Positions 1-6,620 of a stretch of 11,720 nt of DNA are shown here, piece after piece; the first letter of the stretch is position 1, and the number at the start of each line of letters is the position of its first letter. The notes beneath the pieces were generated by a model, which worked only from the letters and a program-made list of their open reading frames with translations, was not told the DNA's origin and did not search any database. The stretch is taken from the NCBI RefSeq assembly GCF_030382115.1, contig NZ_JAUDRJ010000003.1, positions 451,818-463,537 of the forward strand, in the 5' to 3' direction. The DNA comes from Nostoc sp. GT001. Lineage in GTDB: Bacteria > Cyanobacteriota > Cyanobacteriia > Cyanobacteriales > Nostocaceae. Position numbers and translations under genes: made by a program.

Positions 1-214
1 TCATAACTAACGATCGCAGATGCACTCTTTTGTGAAGTTTCGGATTTATCGTCTCTAGGCATAAAAAAGAATTAGTGCTACTTCTATTCTGCCAGGATTA
101 CACCAAATTTTGGTATCAGATACAGATACAGCAGACTTCAGAAGTAAAACATTCTGTCTGGATAATAGACTTAGCTTGTGTACCTCACCAACTTGAAAAC
201 TGCTATATATAAAT

Positions 215-245
215 ATCCAGCAATATATCAGTATTTTTGCTGGAT
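215..245. repeat. Inverted repeat, 9-bp stem
   Basis: The arms ATCCAGCAA (215-223) and TTGCTGGAT (237-245) are perfectly complementary around a 13-nt AT-rich loop. No T-run follows on either strand, so it is not a canonical intrinsic terminator. It may be an RNA hairpin or a palindromic dispersed repeat; no function can be read from the sequence. Confidence 0.45.
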
Positions 246-445
246 CTGCGAAAGAAGGCTGTGAGTGAAGTTTGTCAGTATTTACACAAAAGCGAGTGCC
301 AAAACTTCAAGATATTTTCACGTAAAACATTTTTTTACGCCCAGAGATTAAAAGTTCTAAGAAGTCATCACTTATAGCTTTGACATCAGAGTGTATAGCC
401 TGAATAATGTTCTTACGTAAAAATCCATACTTATATAAGACTCAT

Positions 446-530
446 ATTTGATTTTTGCTAAACAGAGTGAGAGCAAAACCCAATCGGGCTTGCTCTTAGT
501 TAGCTTGGCTTTTAGAAATCAAATTTGATT
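446..530. repeat. Nested inverted-repeat structure upstream of small membrane-protein gene
   Basis: Four pairs of arms nest in order: ATTTGATT (446-453) with AATCAAAT (517-524); GCTAA (457-461) with TTAGC (500-504); AGAGCAA (470-476) with TTGCTCT (490-496); and CCC (479-481) with GGG (486-488), closing on the loop AATC. The outer right arm also belongs to a perfect palindrome at 517-530. Such nesting could form a long irregular RNA hairpin ending about 40 nt before the ATG at 563. It could also be a palindromic mobile repeat. The pairings are seen; the role is inference. Confidence 0.4.
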
Positions 531-562
531 GTTATATAAACTGGTATTAATAGGGTTGCATT

Positions 563-868
563 ATGCATTTCTCGAATTCAAGAACCAGCTTAAAAACTCG
601 TCAAAAAAACAAGAAAATAGGTACATTTATTTTGACTCATAGCAACATTATACTGCTCACTGGATATTTAATCACTCTACCAATTTGTACATTAATAATT
701 TTATCCTTATTATTACCCTTATTCAGTGCTAGCTTATTTGCTGCCATTGGAAACTCGTACCACTCTACATCGATTCCTTGGATAGATAATGCATCTGAAT
801 GCGAAGATACTGGCAGAAATTGGAGCGATCGCAAGTGTTGGGATAATGAACACAATCCCATGTTTTAA
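563..868 (+). CDS. Small single-pass membrane protein, uncharacterised
   Basis: A 101-residue protein I cannot assign to a named family. The N-terminus is short and basic (residues 7-24 contain many Lys/Arg). A hydrophobic stretch of about 35 residues (roughly 27-61) is long enough for one or two membrane passes. The C-terminal tail is polar with two cysteines (79 and 92) in a Trp/Asp-rich context (CEDTGRNW, then KCWDNEH), which could form a disulphide if exported. A HIP1 octamer lies inside the gene at 825-832. The start has only a weak AGGG upstream. I recall small cyanobacterial proteins with similar Cys-Trp-Asp tails, which supports a real gene, but no function follows. It is isolated, with no operon partner. 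Confidence 0.6.
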   Translation: MHFSNSRTSLKTRQKNKKIGTFILTHSNIILLTGYLITLPICTLIILSLLLPLFSASLFAAIGNSYHSTSIPWIDNASECEDTGRNWSDRKCWDNEHNPMF

Positions 869-1147
869 ATGGAGATTGCACTCAGAAGCTATACATACAA
901 ACAATTAGAACAATTGCTTAATTTGACAAAACAGACTAGCAGCCTAAACCTTTTTTTGATCGAGTGAAGAGAAAAAAGCTTAGGCGTAGCTCGTCGTAGA
1001 CATCGCTCTCATCTATGAAACTGAGTAAATTCCTATCTAAACTAGCCGATTGCAAAATAATCATCATTAATATGCATTTATTGCATTAATACGGGTTTAC
1101 TATCGCTTCACAGATGCCATTCTAGATGAGGGAATAAAGATGGATAA
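869..1147. other. Non-coding stretch between small membrane-protein gene and terminator
   Basis: No supportable coding frame on either strand. It contains the dispersed repeat at 982-1006 and otherwise AT-rich sequence. Because a strong plus-strand terminator follows at 1148-1177, part of this stretch could be transcribed as a 3' UTR of the gene ending at 868 or as a small RNA. No convincing -35/-10 pair was found to decide between them. Confidence 0.4.
982..1006 (+). repeat. Short dispersed repeat, GCGTAGC...ACATCGC type
   Basis: The 25-bp element begins AGGCGTAGCTCG and ends TAGACATCGC. Related versions occur in this window at 9219-9249 and 10151-10181, where the same ends flank a slightly longer middle. 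Elements of this form are common between genes in Nostoc-like genomes, as I remember them. Function unknown. Confidence 0.5.
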
Positions 1148-1177
1148 CCCCTGGTCAACGCCAGGGGCTTTTTATTT
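1148..1177 (+). terminator. Rho-independent terminator (plus strand)
   Basis: The perfect 7-bp GC-rich stem CCCCTGG (1148-1154) / CCAGGGG (1161-1167) has a 6-nt loop and is followed at once by CTTTTTATTT on the plus strand. The geometry is canonical for plus-strand termination. The hairpin lies only 17 nt beyond the stop of the minus-strand rtcB-like gene, but in that direction no U-run follows. It may end a plus-strand transcript from upstream or block antisense entry into rtcB, while serving rtcB only as a stabilising hairpin. Confidence 0.7.
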
Positions 1178-1183
1178 GGCCAT

Positions 1184-2623
1184 CTACGCCTTAAACGTCA
1201 ACACTGGACTCAATCGCGCTACAACGTCTACCATTTCTGCCTCAACCTGCACATCAATCACAGACTGAATCGGTTTGTAGGCAGCAGGTGCTTCCTCAAT
1301 TCGGCGTTCTTCACGCAGGGTAATGCAGTCTACTCCAGTTAATCCCAGTTCTGTCTCACTTTGAGATGCACCTCTGCGACTGAGGTCGAACCGAGAACGA
1401 ATTCTTCCCGCCCCATGTGACGCCGAGTTACAAAATGCTGGATTTCCTTTACCCACCATCAGATAAGAATAAGCACCCATTGAACCTGGGATAATCACTG
1501 CTTGTCCTGTATGGGCAGGACAAGCGCCCTTGCGTGTTACCCATCCCTGACCTTCTGGTAAGGTGATGTTATGGGGCAAGTCATAAACTAAAGGTGCTTC
1601 GACATCTTTGTATACTTCCCGCAAACGCAGACGTAGCAGTTCTGCTAACAACAGGCGATTGACAAAGGCATAGTTAGCAGCAGTGGCTTCAGCTTGCAGG
1701 TAACTGGCGACTAGTTCGGGGTGAGAAGAAGTAGAGAGAGGAAAAATCTGAGAATCGGGATATTTCAGACCTTTTTGCCAAGTCGCCTTAGCTTTATCTC
1801 GCCAAATTCCCCCAATATATTTACCCACGTTTCGAGAACCAGAGTGAATCATAAAAGCTAGCTGTCCCTCGCGCACTCCCCAGGCGTGGGCAAGTGTGCG
1901 ATTTTTGACTTTATCAACCCGTTGCACTTCGACAAAATGATTACCGCCGCCAATGGTTGCCAGTCCGCCATCGCGCACTAGTCCAGCATCGGGAACTAAT
2001 TCTTCAGGCGCTAGTTTCCAGTCACCATCCATTGAACCATCTAAGAAAATGCGATAGCTCTCTTGGGCAAGTTGTTGCAAATCGGACTTGACTATACTCC
2101 CTGTAGGCTTATTTAGCATGGCATCCAGCCAACCGGGAACTCCGTACTGAAACAAAGCTTGCATTGTACGAGCAGTCATAGTTACATCACGCGTACCGAA
2201 GAAGTAATCCCCCTTCATCCGTTCTACGAACTGGTCGCGCTTTGCCAGAAATTCCTCGATTGTCAAATCAACAATATGCAGGCGCATCCCACAATTGATG
2301 TCAGAACCGACAGCGCCAGGGATAACTTGACCTACTGTTTCTACGATTGAACCAATGGCAACACCCGCATCACCTGGGTGAAAGTCAGGCGTAGCACAGG
2401 CACGACAAACGCATCCACCTGACGGGTGACAGACGCTTGCTAAATTTGCTAACTGCTTCAATGCCTTAGCTTCTACGGGGAAGTCTTCTGGCAGCAACAC
2501 TTCTGCTACAGGGGCATCAGGAGAATTAACTAAACGAACTGAATAAGTGCGATTGTTATAAGTTACATCTAAACCTTGGCGCTCTAAAGCACGCAGGAGA
2601 CGTTTGAGATTTTTTGGCTGCAT
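1184..2623 (-). CDS. rtcB: RtcB-family RNA ligase (tRNA-splicing/RNA-repair ligase)
   Basis: A 479-residue RtcB homologue. The family joins 2',3'-cyclic phosphate or 3'-phosphate RNA ends to 5'-OH ends using GTP and Mn2+, in the cytoplasm. Visible signatures in order: DFHPG (80-84, Asp80/His82), SDINCGM with the metal-binding Cys111, GGGNHFVEV with His229, HSGSRNVG with His260, DLPHN with His351, and SHGAGR with His403 as the expected guanylylated histidine. Length is near that of archaeal RtcB. Odd: four cysteines (65, 71, 73, 76) cluster immediately before the DFHPG motif, resembling a small zinc site. The ATG is preceded by GGAG at good spacing. No archease or rtcA gene is nearby; a structured leader precedes it. 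Family assignment is secure; the physiological substrate in bacteria is not evident here. Confidence 0.93.
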   Translation of the reverse strand: MQPKNLKRLLRALERQGLDVTYNNRTYSVRLVNSPDAPVAEVLLPEDFPVEAKALKQLANLASVCHPSGGCVCRACATPDFHPGDAGVAIGSIVETVGQVIPGAVGSDINCGMRLHIVDLTIEEFLAKRDQFVERMKGDYFFGTRDVTMTARTMQALFQYGVPGWLDAMLNKPTGSIVKSDLQQLAQESYRIFLDGSMDGDWKLAPEELVPDAGLVRDGGLATIGGGNHFVEVQRVDKVKNRTLAHAWGVREGQLAFMIHSGSRNVGKYIGGIWRDKAKATWQKGLKYPDSQIFPLSTSSHPELVASYLQAEATAANYAFVNRLLLAELLRLRLREVYKDVEAPLVYDLPHNITLPEGQGWVTRKGACPAHTGQAVIIPGSMGAYSYLMVGKGNPAFCNSASHGAGRIRSRFDLSRRGASQSETELGLTGVDCITLREERRIEEAPAAYKPIQSVIDVQVEAEMVDVVARLSPVLTFKA

Positions 2624-2770
2624 GAAAACTCCAAATAAGGTCTTAAAGAAGACCCTTTGTTGTGAAGAGAGGAGGAGACTTGGTTCAGCAGCCGCGTCTC
2701 AATTAGTGCAGAAGGTCATTTTTCCAGAACTGTGGGGAAAACAACAGGTTAATTCTGACTAATGTGGTTA
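2624..2770 (-). promoter_or_regulatory. Structured 5' leader of rtcB
   Basis: Between a candidate promoter and the rtcB ATG lie three clear hairpins: TTTTCC/GGAAAA (2720-2725 with 2736-2741, 10-nt loop), GAGAC/GTCTC (2675-2679 with 2696-2700, 16-nt loop), and GGTCTT/AAGACC (2639-2644 with 2649-2654, AAAG loop). A long-range pairing TGTTGT/ACAACA could enclose the first two. The last hairpin ends 15 nt before the ATG, next to the GGAG ribosome site, so alternative folding could affect translation. It contains no T-run, so attenuation by termination is not obvious. It may be a regulatory leader sensing RNA state; that role is inference. Confidence 0.4.
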
Positions 2771-2777
2771 TATAGCC

Positions 2778-2807
2778 TTAATAACACACAGTTTCATCAA
2801 ATGACAA
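2778..2807 (-). promoter_or_regulatory. Candidate sigma-70-type promoter of rtcB
   Basis: On the minus strand TTGTCA (2807-2802) is followed after 18 bp by TATTAA (2783-2778). The match to consensus is moderate (5/6 and 4/6) in an AT-rich area where chance matches are common. It would place the transcript start near 2770 and give a leader of about 145 nt. Confidence 0.3.
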
Positions 2808-2906
2808 GTGTTTTGTAGTACGTTGTATTTTTGATAGGCAATGGTTACTCGATAGAACCAAAGTTGTAAAGAAATTTAAAGTTTAGCGAAAAACTTTTAA
2901 AAATCT

Positions 2907-2939
2907 CTAGACTCTCCAGCCTAGCTAGAGAGTCTAGGA
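2907..2939 (+). promoter_or_regulatory. MerR-type operator/promoter of the copper operon
   Basis: A 31-bp dyad has perfect 10-bp arms CTAGACTCTC (2907-2916) and GAGAGTCTAG (2928-2937), with an extra inner AGC/GCT pair, all symmetric about base 2922. TAGACT (2908-2913) can serve as -35 and CTAGGA or TCTAGG (2933-2939) as -10, leaving a 19-20-bp spacer filled by the dyad. That long spacer over a dyad is the hallmark of promoters activated by MerR-family metal sensors; the ACTCT...AGAGT arms resemble those known from the zntA class. The promoter points into the chaperone and ATPase genes. The likely activator is the MerR protein encoded at 5875-6300. Confidence 0.8.
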
Positions 2940-3043
2940 TGAATTTAAGACGACTCTCTTTCCAGTTATTTCTGATGTGTGAGGGATACGTCTCAGTCAT
3001 CCAGCTCGATCTGGCTAAGTTGTTCATTTTATCCCGTAAATCT

Positions 3044-3238
3044 ATGACTCTCCAACTCACAGTTCCCAACATGGCTTGTTCGGTTTGTGCAAACACCATC
3101 ACCAAAGCCCTTCAAGCAGTCGATGCCAATGCTAGCGTTCAGGCCGATCCAACAACCAAGCTTGTCAGTGTAGAAACTCAAGCATCAGAAACAGCAATTA
3201 AGGAAGCGTTGGCTGCTGCTGGCTATCCAGTTGCTTAA
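3044..3238 (+). CDS. atx1: Atx1/CopZ-like copper chaperone
   Basis: A 64-residue single heavy-metal-associated (HMA) domain with the Cu(I)-binding motif MACSVC (residues 10-15; ligands Cys12 and Cys15). Length and sequence recall the 64-residue Atx1 of Synechocystis, which carries Cu(I) in the cytosol to P1B-ATPases. Loop 5 reads AGYPVA: Tyr61 stands where Synechocystis Atx1 has the copper-coordinating His61, so this version is closer to other bacterial CopZ proteins at that point. The frame is open upstream to an ATG at 2939, but that codon overlaps the promoter, so 3044 is chosen; no strong ribosome site is visible. The ATPase gene starts 43 nt after its stop, which supports one operon. Confidence 0.88.
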   Translation: MTLQLTVPNMACSVCANTITKALQAVDANASVQADPTTKLVSVETQASETAIKEALAAAGYPVA

Positions 3239-3281
3239 TCTTTAAGATCCTCCCACATCAATGACAGGGGTTCATCTAGTT

Positions 3282-5621
3282 ATGGATACTCTCACGCTCA
3301 AACTTCGAGGCATGAGTTGCGCCGCTTGCGCCAGCAACATCGAAAAGGCAATTCGCTCTGTTCCTGGGGTAATTGACTGTAACGTTAACTTTGGAGCAGA
3401 ACAAGCTACCATCAAGTACGATCGCTCTCTAGCAAGTTTAGAGAAAATCCAAAGTGCGATCGCAGCTGCGGGATACTCTTCTGACTCACTCCAAGAAGAA
3501 TTGCTCACCGAAGAAGATGATGCAGAGATTGCGAGTAGGCAAGCATTACAACGCCAACTCTCCCTCAAGGTAGCGGTGGGAGGTGTAATCAGCATTTTCC
3601 TATTTTTGGGGTCGTTGCCCATGATGACTGGGCTAAATTTACCCTTGATTCCCAACTTCCTGCAAAATCCTTGGGTGCAGTTAGTGCTGACAACACCTGT
3701 CGTGTTCTGGTGTGGAGGATCTTTTTACCGGAATGGCTGGAAATCGCTCAAACGCCATACGGCGACGATGGACACGCTGATTGCTTTGGGTACAAGTGCA
3801 GCATATCTATATTCTTTGTTTGTCACTGTTTTCCCAAAATTTTTTATTGCTCAAGGCTTGATACCTCATATTTATTATGAAGTTGCCGCCATTGTGATTA
3901 CCTTAATTTTACTGGGGCGGTTGTTAGAAAATCGCGCTAGGGGACAAACTTCTGAAGCTATCCGCAAACTCATCGGACTGCAAGCCAAAGATGCCAGAGT
4001 TATCCGTGATGGTGTGGAAATTGATGTTCCCATCGCTGAAGTCAAAATCAACGACGTGATTTTGGTGCGTCCCGGTGAAAAGATTCCCCTAGATGGCGAA
4101 GTGATTGCAGGTGCTTCGACAGTAGATGAAGCGATGGTGACTGGTGAAAGTTTGCCAGTTAAAAAGCAGCCAGGTGATGAGGTAATTGGGGCGACGATTA
4201 ACGGTGCGGGTGCATTTCAGTTTCGGGTGACACGAATCGGAAATGATACATTTTTGGCTCAAATTGTCAAATTAGTGCAACAAGCGCAAGGTTCTAAAGC
4301 ACCCATTCAGCGCTTGGCAGATCAAGTGACAGGATGGTTTGTACCAGCTGTGATTGCTGTTGCGATCGCCACTTTCGTCATTTGGTTTAATTTCACGGGC
4401 AACCTCACCCTAGCAACAATGACAACGGTGGGTGTACTGATTATCGCTTGTCCTTGTGCTTTGGGTTTAGCTACTCCCACTTCTGTAATGGTGGGGACGG
4501 GCAAAGGTGCGGAAAATGGCATCTTGATTAAGGGTGCAGACAGTTTAGAACTAGCACACAAAATTCAAACTATCGTTCTAGATAAAACTGGCACTTTGAC
4601 TCAGGGTAAACCTACGGTTACAGATTTTGTAACTGTTAACGGCACAGCTAATGGTAATGAAATCCAGCTTTTACAGTTAGCAGCAACGGTAGAACGCAAT
4701 TCTGAGCATCCTTTAGCTGAAGCTGTGGTGAAATATGCACAGTCCCAAGAAGTGAGTTTAATAGATGCAAAGGATTTCGTAGCTAATGCAGGTAGTGGCG
4801 TGCAAGCAGTTGTTGCAAATCAGCTTGTGCAAATTGGTACACAACGCTGGTTAACAGAACTTGGAATTAACACCATCACTCTCCAGCAGTATAAAGATGC
4901 CTGGGAAGCGGCTGGTAAAACGGTTATTTTGATTGCTGTAGATGGCGAACTACAAGGAATAATGGGTATTGCTGATGCCCTAAAACCTTCGTCAGCAGCA
5001 GTGGTGAAAGCCTTACAGAAGTTAGGTTTAGAAGTAGTAATGCTCACTGGAGATAATCGTAAAACTGCTGATGCAATCGCTCTGCAAGTTGGCATTGAGC
5101 GAATCTTTGCCGAAGTGCGTCCAGATCAGAAGGCGGCGATTATCCAATCATTGCAAGGGGAGCAGAGGAGCAGAGGAGCAGAGGAGCAGAGGAGCAGAGG
5201 AGTAAGGGGAGAGAATTCTTATAAATTCTCACTCAAAACTCAGCACTCAATTGTCGCAATGGTTGGTGATGGGATAAATGATGCGCCAGCGCTAGCACAG
5301 GCTGATGTGGGAATTGCTATTGGTACGGGAACAGATGTAGCGATCGCAGCTAGCGATATCACCCTAATTTCTGGAGATTTGCAAGGAATTGTCACAGCAA
5401 TTCAACTTAGTCGCGCCACCATCAACAATATCAAGCAAAATCTCTTCTTTGCCTTTATTTATAACGTTATTGGTATTCCCATTGCGGCAGGAATTTTGTT
5501 CCCCATCTTTGGTTGGTTACTCAATCCAATTATCGCTGGGGCGGCGATGGCTCTTTCTTCGCTGTCTGTTGTTAGCAATGCCCTCAGATTGCGTAACTTT
5601 CAACCAAAAATTAGCTCATAA
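3282..5621 (+). CDS. pacS: PacS-like Cu(I)-transporting P1B-type ATPase
   Basis: A copper-pumping ATPase very like cyanobacterial PacS, which moves Cu(I) into the thylakoid lumen for plastocyanin and cytochrome oxidase. Counting from this start: HMA domain with GMSCAAC (Cys13, Cys16), membrane helices from about residue 95, TGES actuator motif (287-290), transport motif CPC (390-392), phosphorylated Asp434 in DKTGT, His476-Pro477 in the nucleotide domain, TGDN (589-592), GDGxND (662-667), and C-terminal helices with the YN and MxxSS residues typical of the Cu(I) subgroup. The 779-aa protein exceeds remembered PacS by about 27 residues, all in a repeat-derived insert at about 626-657 just before GDGxND. 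The start at 3282 matches the PacS N-terminus and has AGGGG upstream; an ATG at 3261 is also in frame. All catalytic motifs are intact, so it is probably functional. Confidence 0.93.
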   Translation: MDTLTLKLRGMSCAACASNIEKAIRSVPGVIDCNVNFGAEQATIKYDRSLASLEKIQSAIAAAGYSSDSLQEELLTEEDDAEIASRQALQRQLSLKVAVGGVISIFLFLGSLPMMTGLNLPLIPNFLQNPWVQLVLTTPVVFWCGGSFYRNGWKSLKRHTATMDTLIALGTSAAYLYSLFVTVFPKFFIAQGLIPHIYYEVAAIVITLILLGRLLENRARGQTSEAIRKLIGLQAKDARVIRDGVEIDVPIAEVKINDVILVRPGEKIPLDGEVIAGASTVDEAMVTGESLPVKKQPGDEVIGATINGAGAFQFRVTRIGNDTFLAQIVKLVQQAQGSKAPIQRLADQVTGWFVPAVIAVAIATFVIWFNFTGNLTLATMTTVGVLIIACPCALGLATPTSVMVGTGKGAENGILIKGADSLELAHKIQTIVLDKTGTLTQGKPTVTDFVTVNGTANGNEIQLLQLAATVERNSEHPLAEAVVKYAQSQEVSLIDAKDFVANAGSGVQAVVANQLVQIGTQRWLTELGINTITLQQYKDAWEAAGKTVILIAVDGELQGIMGIADALKPSSAAVVKALQKLGLEVVMLTGDNRKTADAIALQVGIERIFAEVRPDQKAAIIQSLQGEQRSRGAEEQRSRGVRGENSYKFSLKTQHSIVAMVGDGINDAPALAQADVGIAIGTGTDVAIAASDITLISGDLQGIVTAIQLSRATINNIKQNLFFAFIYNVIGIPIAAGILFPIFGWLLNPIIAGAAMALSSLSVVSNALRLRNFQPKISS
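5157..5249 (+). repeat. Dispersed repeat inserted in frame within pacS
   Basis: Five perfect tandem copies of GAGCAGAG (5160-5199) and a degenerate sixth (5200-5207) are followed by a hairpin with arms GAGAATT (5211-5217) and AATTCTC (5224-5230), then a tail containing AACTCAGCACTCA. I recall these pieces as intergenic repeat material of Nostoc-like genomes. Here they are translated: three 8-bp units make 24 bp, so the reading frame yields an 8-residue repeat EQRSRGAE. No stop appears in this frame and the downstream ATPase motifs remain in phase. Compared with remembered PacS, the block adds about 81 nt (27 residues). Confidence 0.8.
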
Positions 5622-5640
5622 TTGCAGGGTAATTTAGGAA

Positions 5641-5868
5641 ATGTTCAGTCAAAAAACGCTTTGGGGAAGCCTGATAGCTTTAGTGCTGCTCACTGGAACA
5701 TCAGGTGTAACATTCGCAGAAATGCCAGCCCATTCATCAGAGCAAACCAGTCAATTTCAACGCATTGAGCAACCTTTAGGCTTGAAAGTTGGTGTTGCGA
5801 TCGCAGGTTTAGCTTTAATTGGACTAGAGTTGTGGTGGTTTCTTCTCTATAAAAGTCCTGATTCCTGA
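5641..5868 (+). CDS. Small secreted/membrane protein of the copper operon, possibly a truncated cupredoxin
   Basis: A 75-residue protein starting 19 nt after the pacS stop, with AGGA just before the ATG, so very probably co-transcribed. It has a signal peptide (residues 1-26, likely cleavage after the TFA motif), a short polar segment with Met28, His31 and several Gln/Ser, and one strongly hydrophobic C-terminal helix (about 46-70, containing GLELWWF). I recall cyanobacterial cupredoxin-domain proteins that begin with just such a signal peptide, linker and GLELWWF helix, followed by a copper-binding domain. Here the protein stops right after the helix, and the MerR gene ends 6 nt later. It may therefore be an N-terminal remnant, or a small membrane partner of the pump. 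The function is inferred from context only. Confidence 0.65.
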   Translation: MFSQKTLWGSLIALVLLTGTSGVTFAEMPAHSSEQTSQFQRIEQPLGLKVGVAIAGLALIGLELWWFLLYKSPDS

Positions 5869-5874
5869 TTAGTG

Positions 5875-6300
5875 TCAGTCCTGAGAGGTGTTTTGAATAA
5901 TCGGACAAATTGTCTCCTCATGATGAGCGCTGATATTCTTCCAGCCTGAAAGTAATCCCTTGATTTCAGAGCGCAAAGTTAACAGCTGATCGATTTGGCG
6001 ATCAATCTGCAAGACTTTATCTTCAAGTTTTTCTTTGATTTCACCACAAGGAGTTTGCCCTTGGTCATAAACTTGAAGAATATTTCCAATCTCTTCTAGG
6101 CTAAGACCAAGATTTTGTGCCCTTTTAATGAATGCTAGACGAGTCAGCACATCCAATGAAAACTGGCGAAAGCCTCCCTCTGTTCGTTTTAATGAATTGA
6201 TTAAACCTAAACTCTCGTAATAACGAATTGTCCTGATGGGTATTCCAGTTAAATCTGTTACCTGACCAATTAAAAGCAGTTTTTTATCTTGAGTTAACAT
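5875..6300 (-). CDS. MerR-family heavy-metal-responsive regulator
   Basis: A cytoplasmic dimeric activator of the metal-sensing MerR group, 141 residues from the ATG at 6300; a TTG at 6315 is in frame but less attractive. The winged helix-turn-helix is clear (IGQVTDLTGI, then TIRYYESLGLI and GGFRQF), followed by a long dimerisation helix (about 93-118). Metal-site candidates are Cys85 (TPCGE), which aligns with the position occupied by Ser77 in CueR and by Cys in divalent-metal sensors, and Cys132 (ICPII), matching the last loop Cys. The other loop Cys of CueR appears replaced by Trp120; His126-His127 lie nearby. It converges on the copper operon with a 6-nt gap and is the natural candidate to bind the dyad at 2907-2937. 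The metal sensed is uncertain. Confidence 0.9.
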   Translation of the reverse strand: MLTQDKKLLLIGQVTDLTGIPIRTIRYYESLGLINSLKRTEGGFRQFSLDVLTRLAFIKRAQNLGLSLEEIGNILQVYDQGQTPCGEIKEKLEDKVLQIDRQIDQLLTLRSEIKGLLSGWKNISAHHEETICPIIQNTSQD

Positions 6301-6319
6301 GGTAGATTTTCCCAACTCT

Positions 6320-6335
6320 TGTAATTATTATTACA
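6320..6335. promoter_or_regulatory. NtcA-like palindrome TGTA-N8-TACA
   Basis: TGTAATTATTATTACA matches the consensus GTA-N8-TAC of the cyanobacterial nitrogen regulator NtcA, with the favoured extra T and A. It ends 19 nt before the merR ATG, too close for class II activation of merR, so it would act as a repressor site there if real. In an AT-rich region a chance match is plausible. Confidence 0.22.
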
Positions 6336-6620
6336 TATTTTGCTAAATTCAAGCGGTTGGAGAGTTTAGGCAAATATTATCATCAGTATTGGAACTTTTT
6401 ATCTAATTAGAGATTTTACTAAGTTATAATTTTTCAATTATCTATTATAAATGGATATTTGTGATTTAGCTGATATTAAATCGGCCTAGTTTTGACATTT
6501 TTAATAATATTTGTTCAAGATTCTACTGATGATTTTTATTCATTTATGGGGTAGCTGTTTCTCATGGTACTGAAAGTAACTGTTTTTTTGAAGTTCCCAT
6601 GTTACTTCTAGATCAACTGC

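Larger units (their letters stand above)
1..562. other. Gene-free left edge with inverted repeats
   Basis: I see no convincing coding frame here and no recognisable end of a neighbouring gene. The stretch is AT-rich and carries several short inverted repeats: 215-245, 321-339 (arms CGTAAAA/TTTTACG, loop CATTT), a nested structure at 446-524, and the perfect 14-bp palindrome AATCAAATTTGATT at 517-530. The last two lie directly upstream of the small membrane-protein gene at 563 and may belong to its leader or promoter region. No tRNA-like fold or CRISPR-like repetition is visible. Confidence 0.5.

Noticed and set aside
637..861. Minus-strand frame opposite the small membrane protein
   Set aside because: It overlaps the better-supported plus-strand gene completely and has no recognisable features or ribosome site.
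2639..2741. tRNA-like element in the rtcB leader
   Set aside because: I tried to fold acceptor, anticodon and T arms; no T-loop consensus or 7-bp acceptor stem is present on the minus strand.
2939..3043. Upstream in-frame extension of the copper chaperone from an ATG at 2939
   Set aside because: The ATG overlaps the -10 end of the MerR-type promoter, so it would not be on the transcript, and the extra 35 residues do not look like part of an HMA domain.
3272..3655. Long minus-strand open frames inside pacS (also 4322-4561 and 4820-5095)
   Set aside because: They are antisense shadows of a clearly coding gene, with low-complexity compositions and no family resemblance.
5160..5207. Tandem 8-bp repeats as a CRISPR array
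   Set aside because: Units are contiguous with no spacers and far too short; they are translated within pacS.
6301..6315. TTG start of the MerR protein at 6315
   Set aside because: The ATG at 6300 is a better codon and gives a normal MerR N-terminus before the helix-turn-helix; the five extra residues add nothing recognisable.
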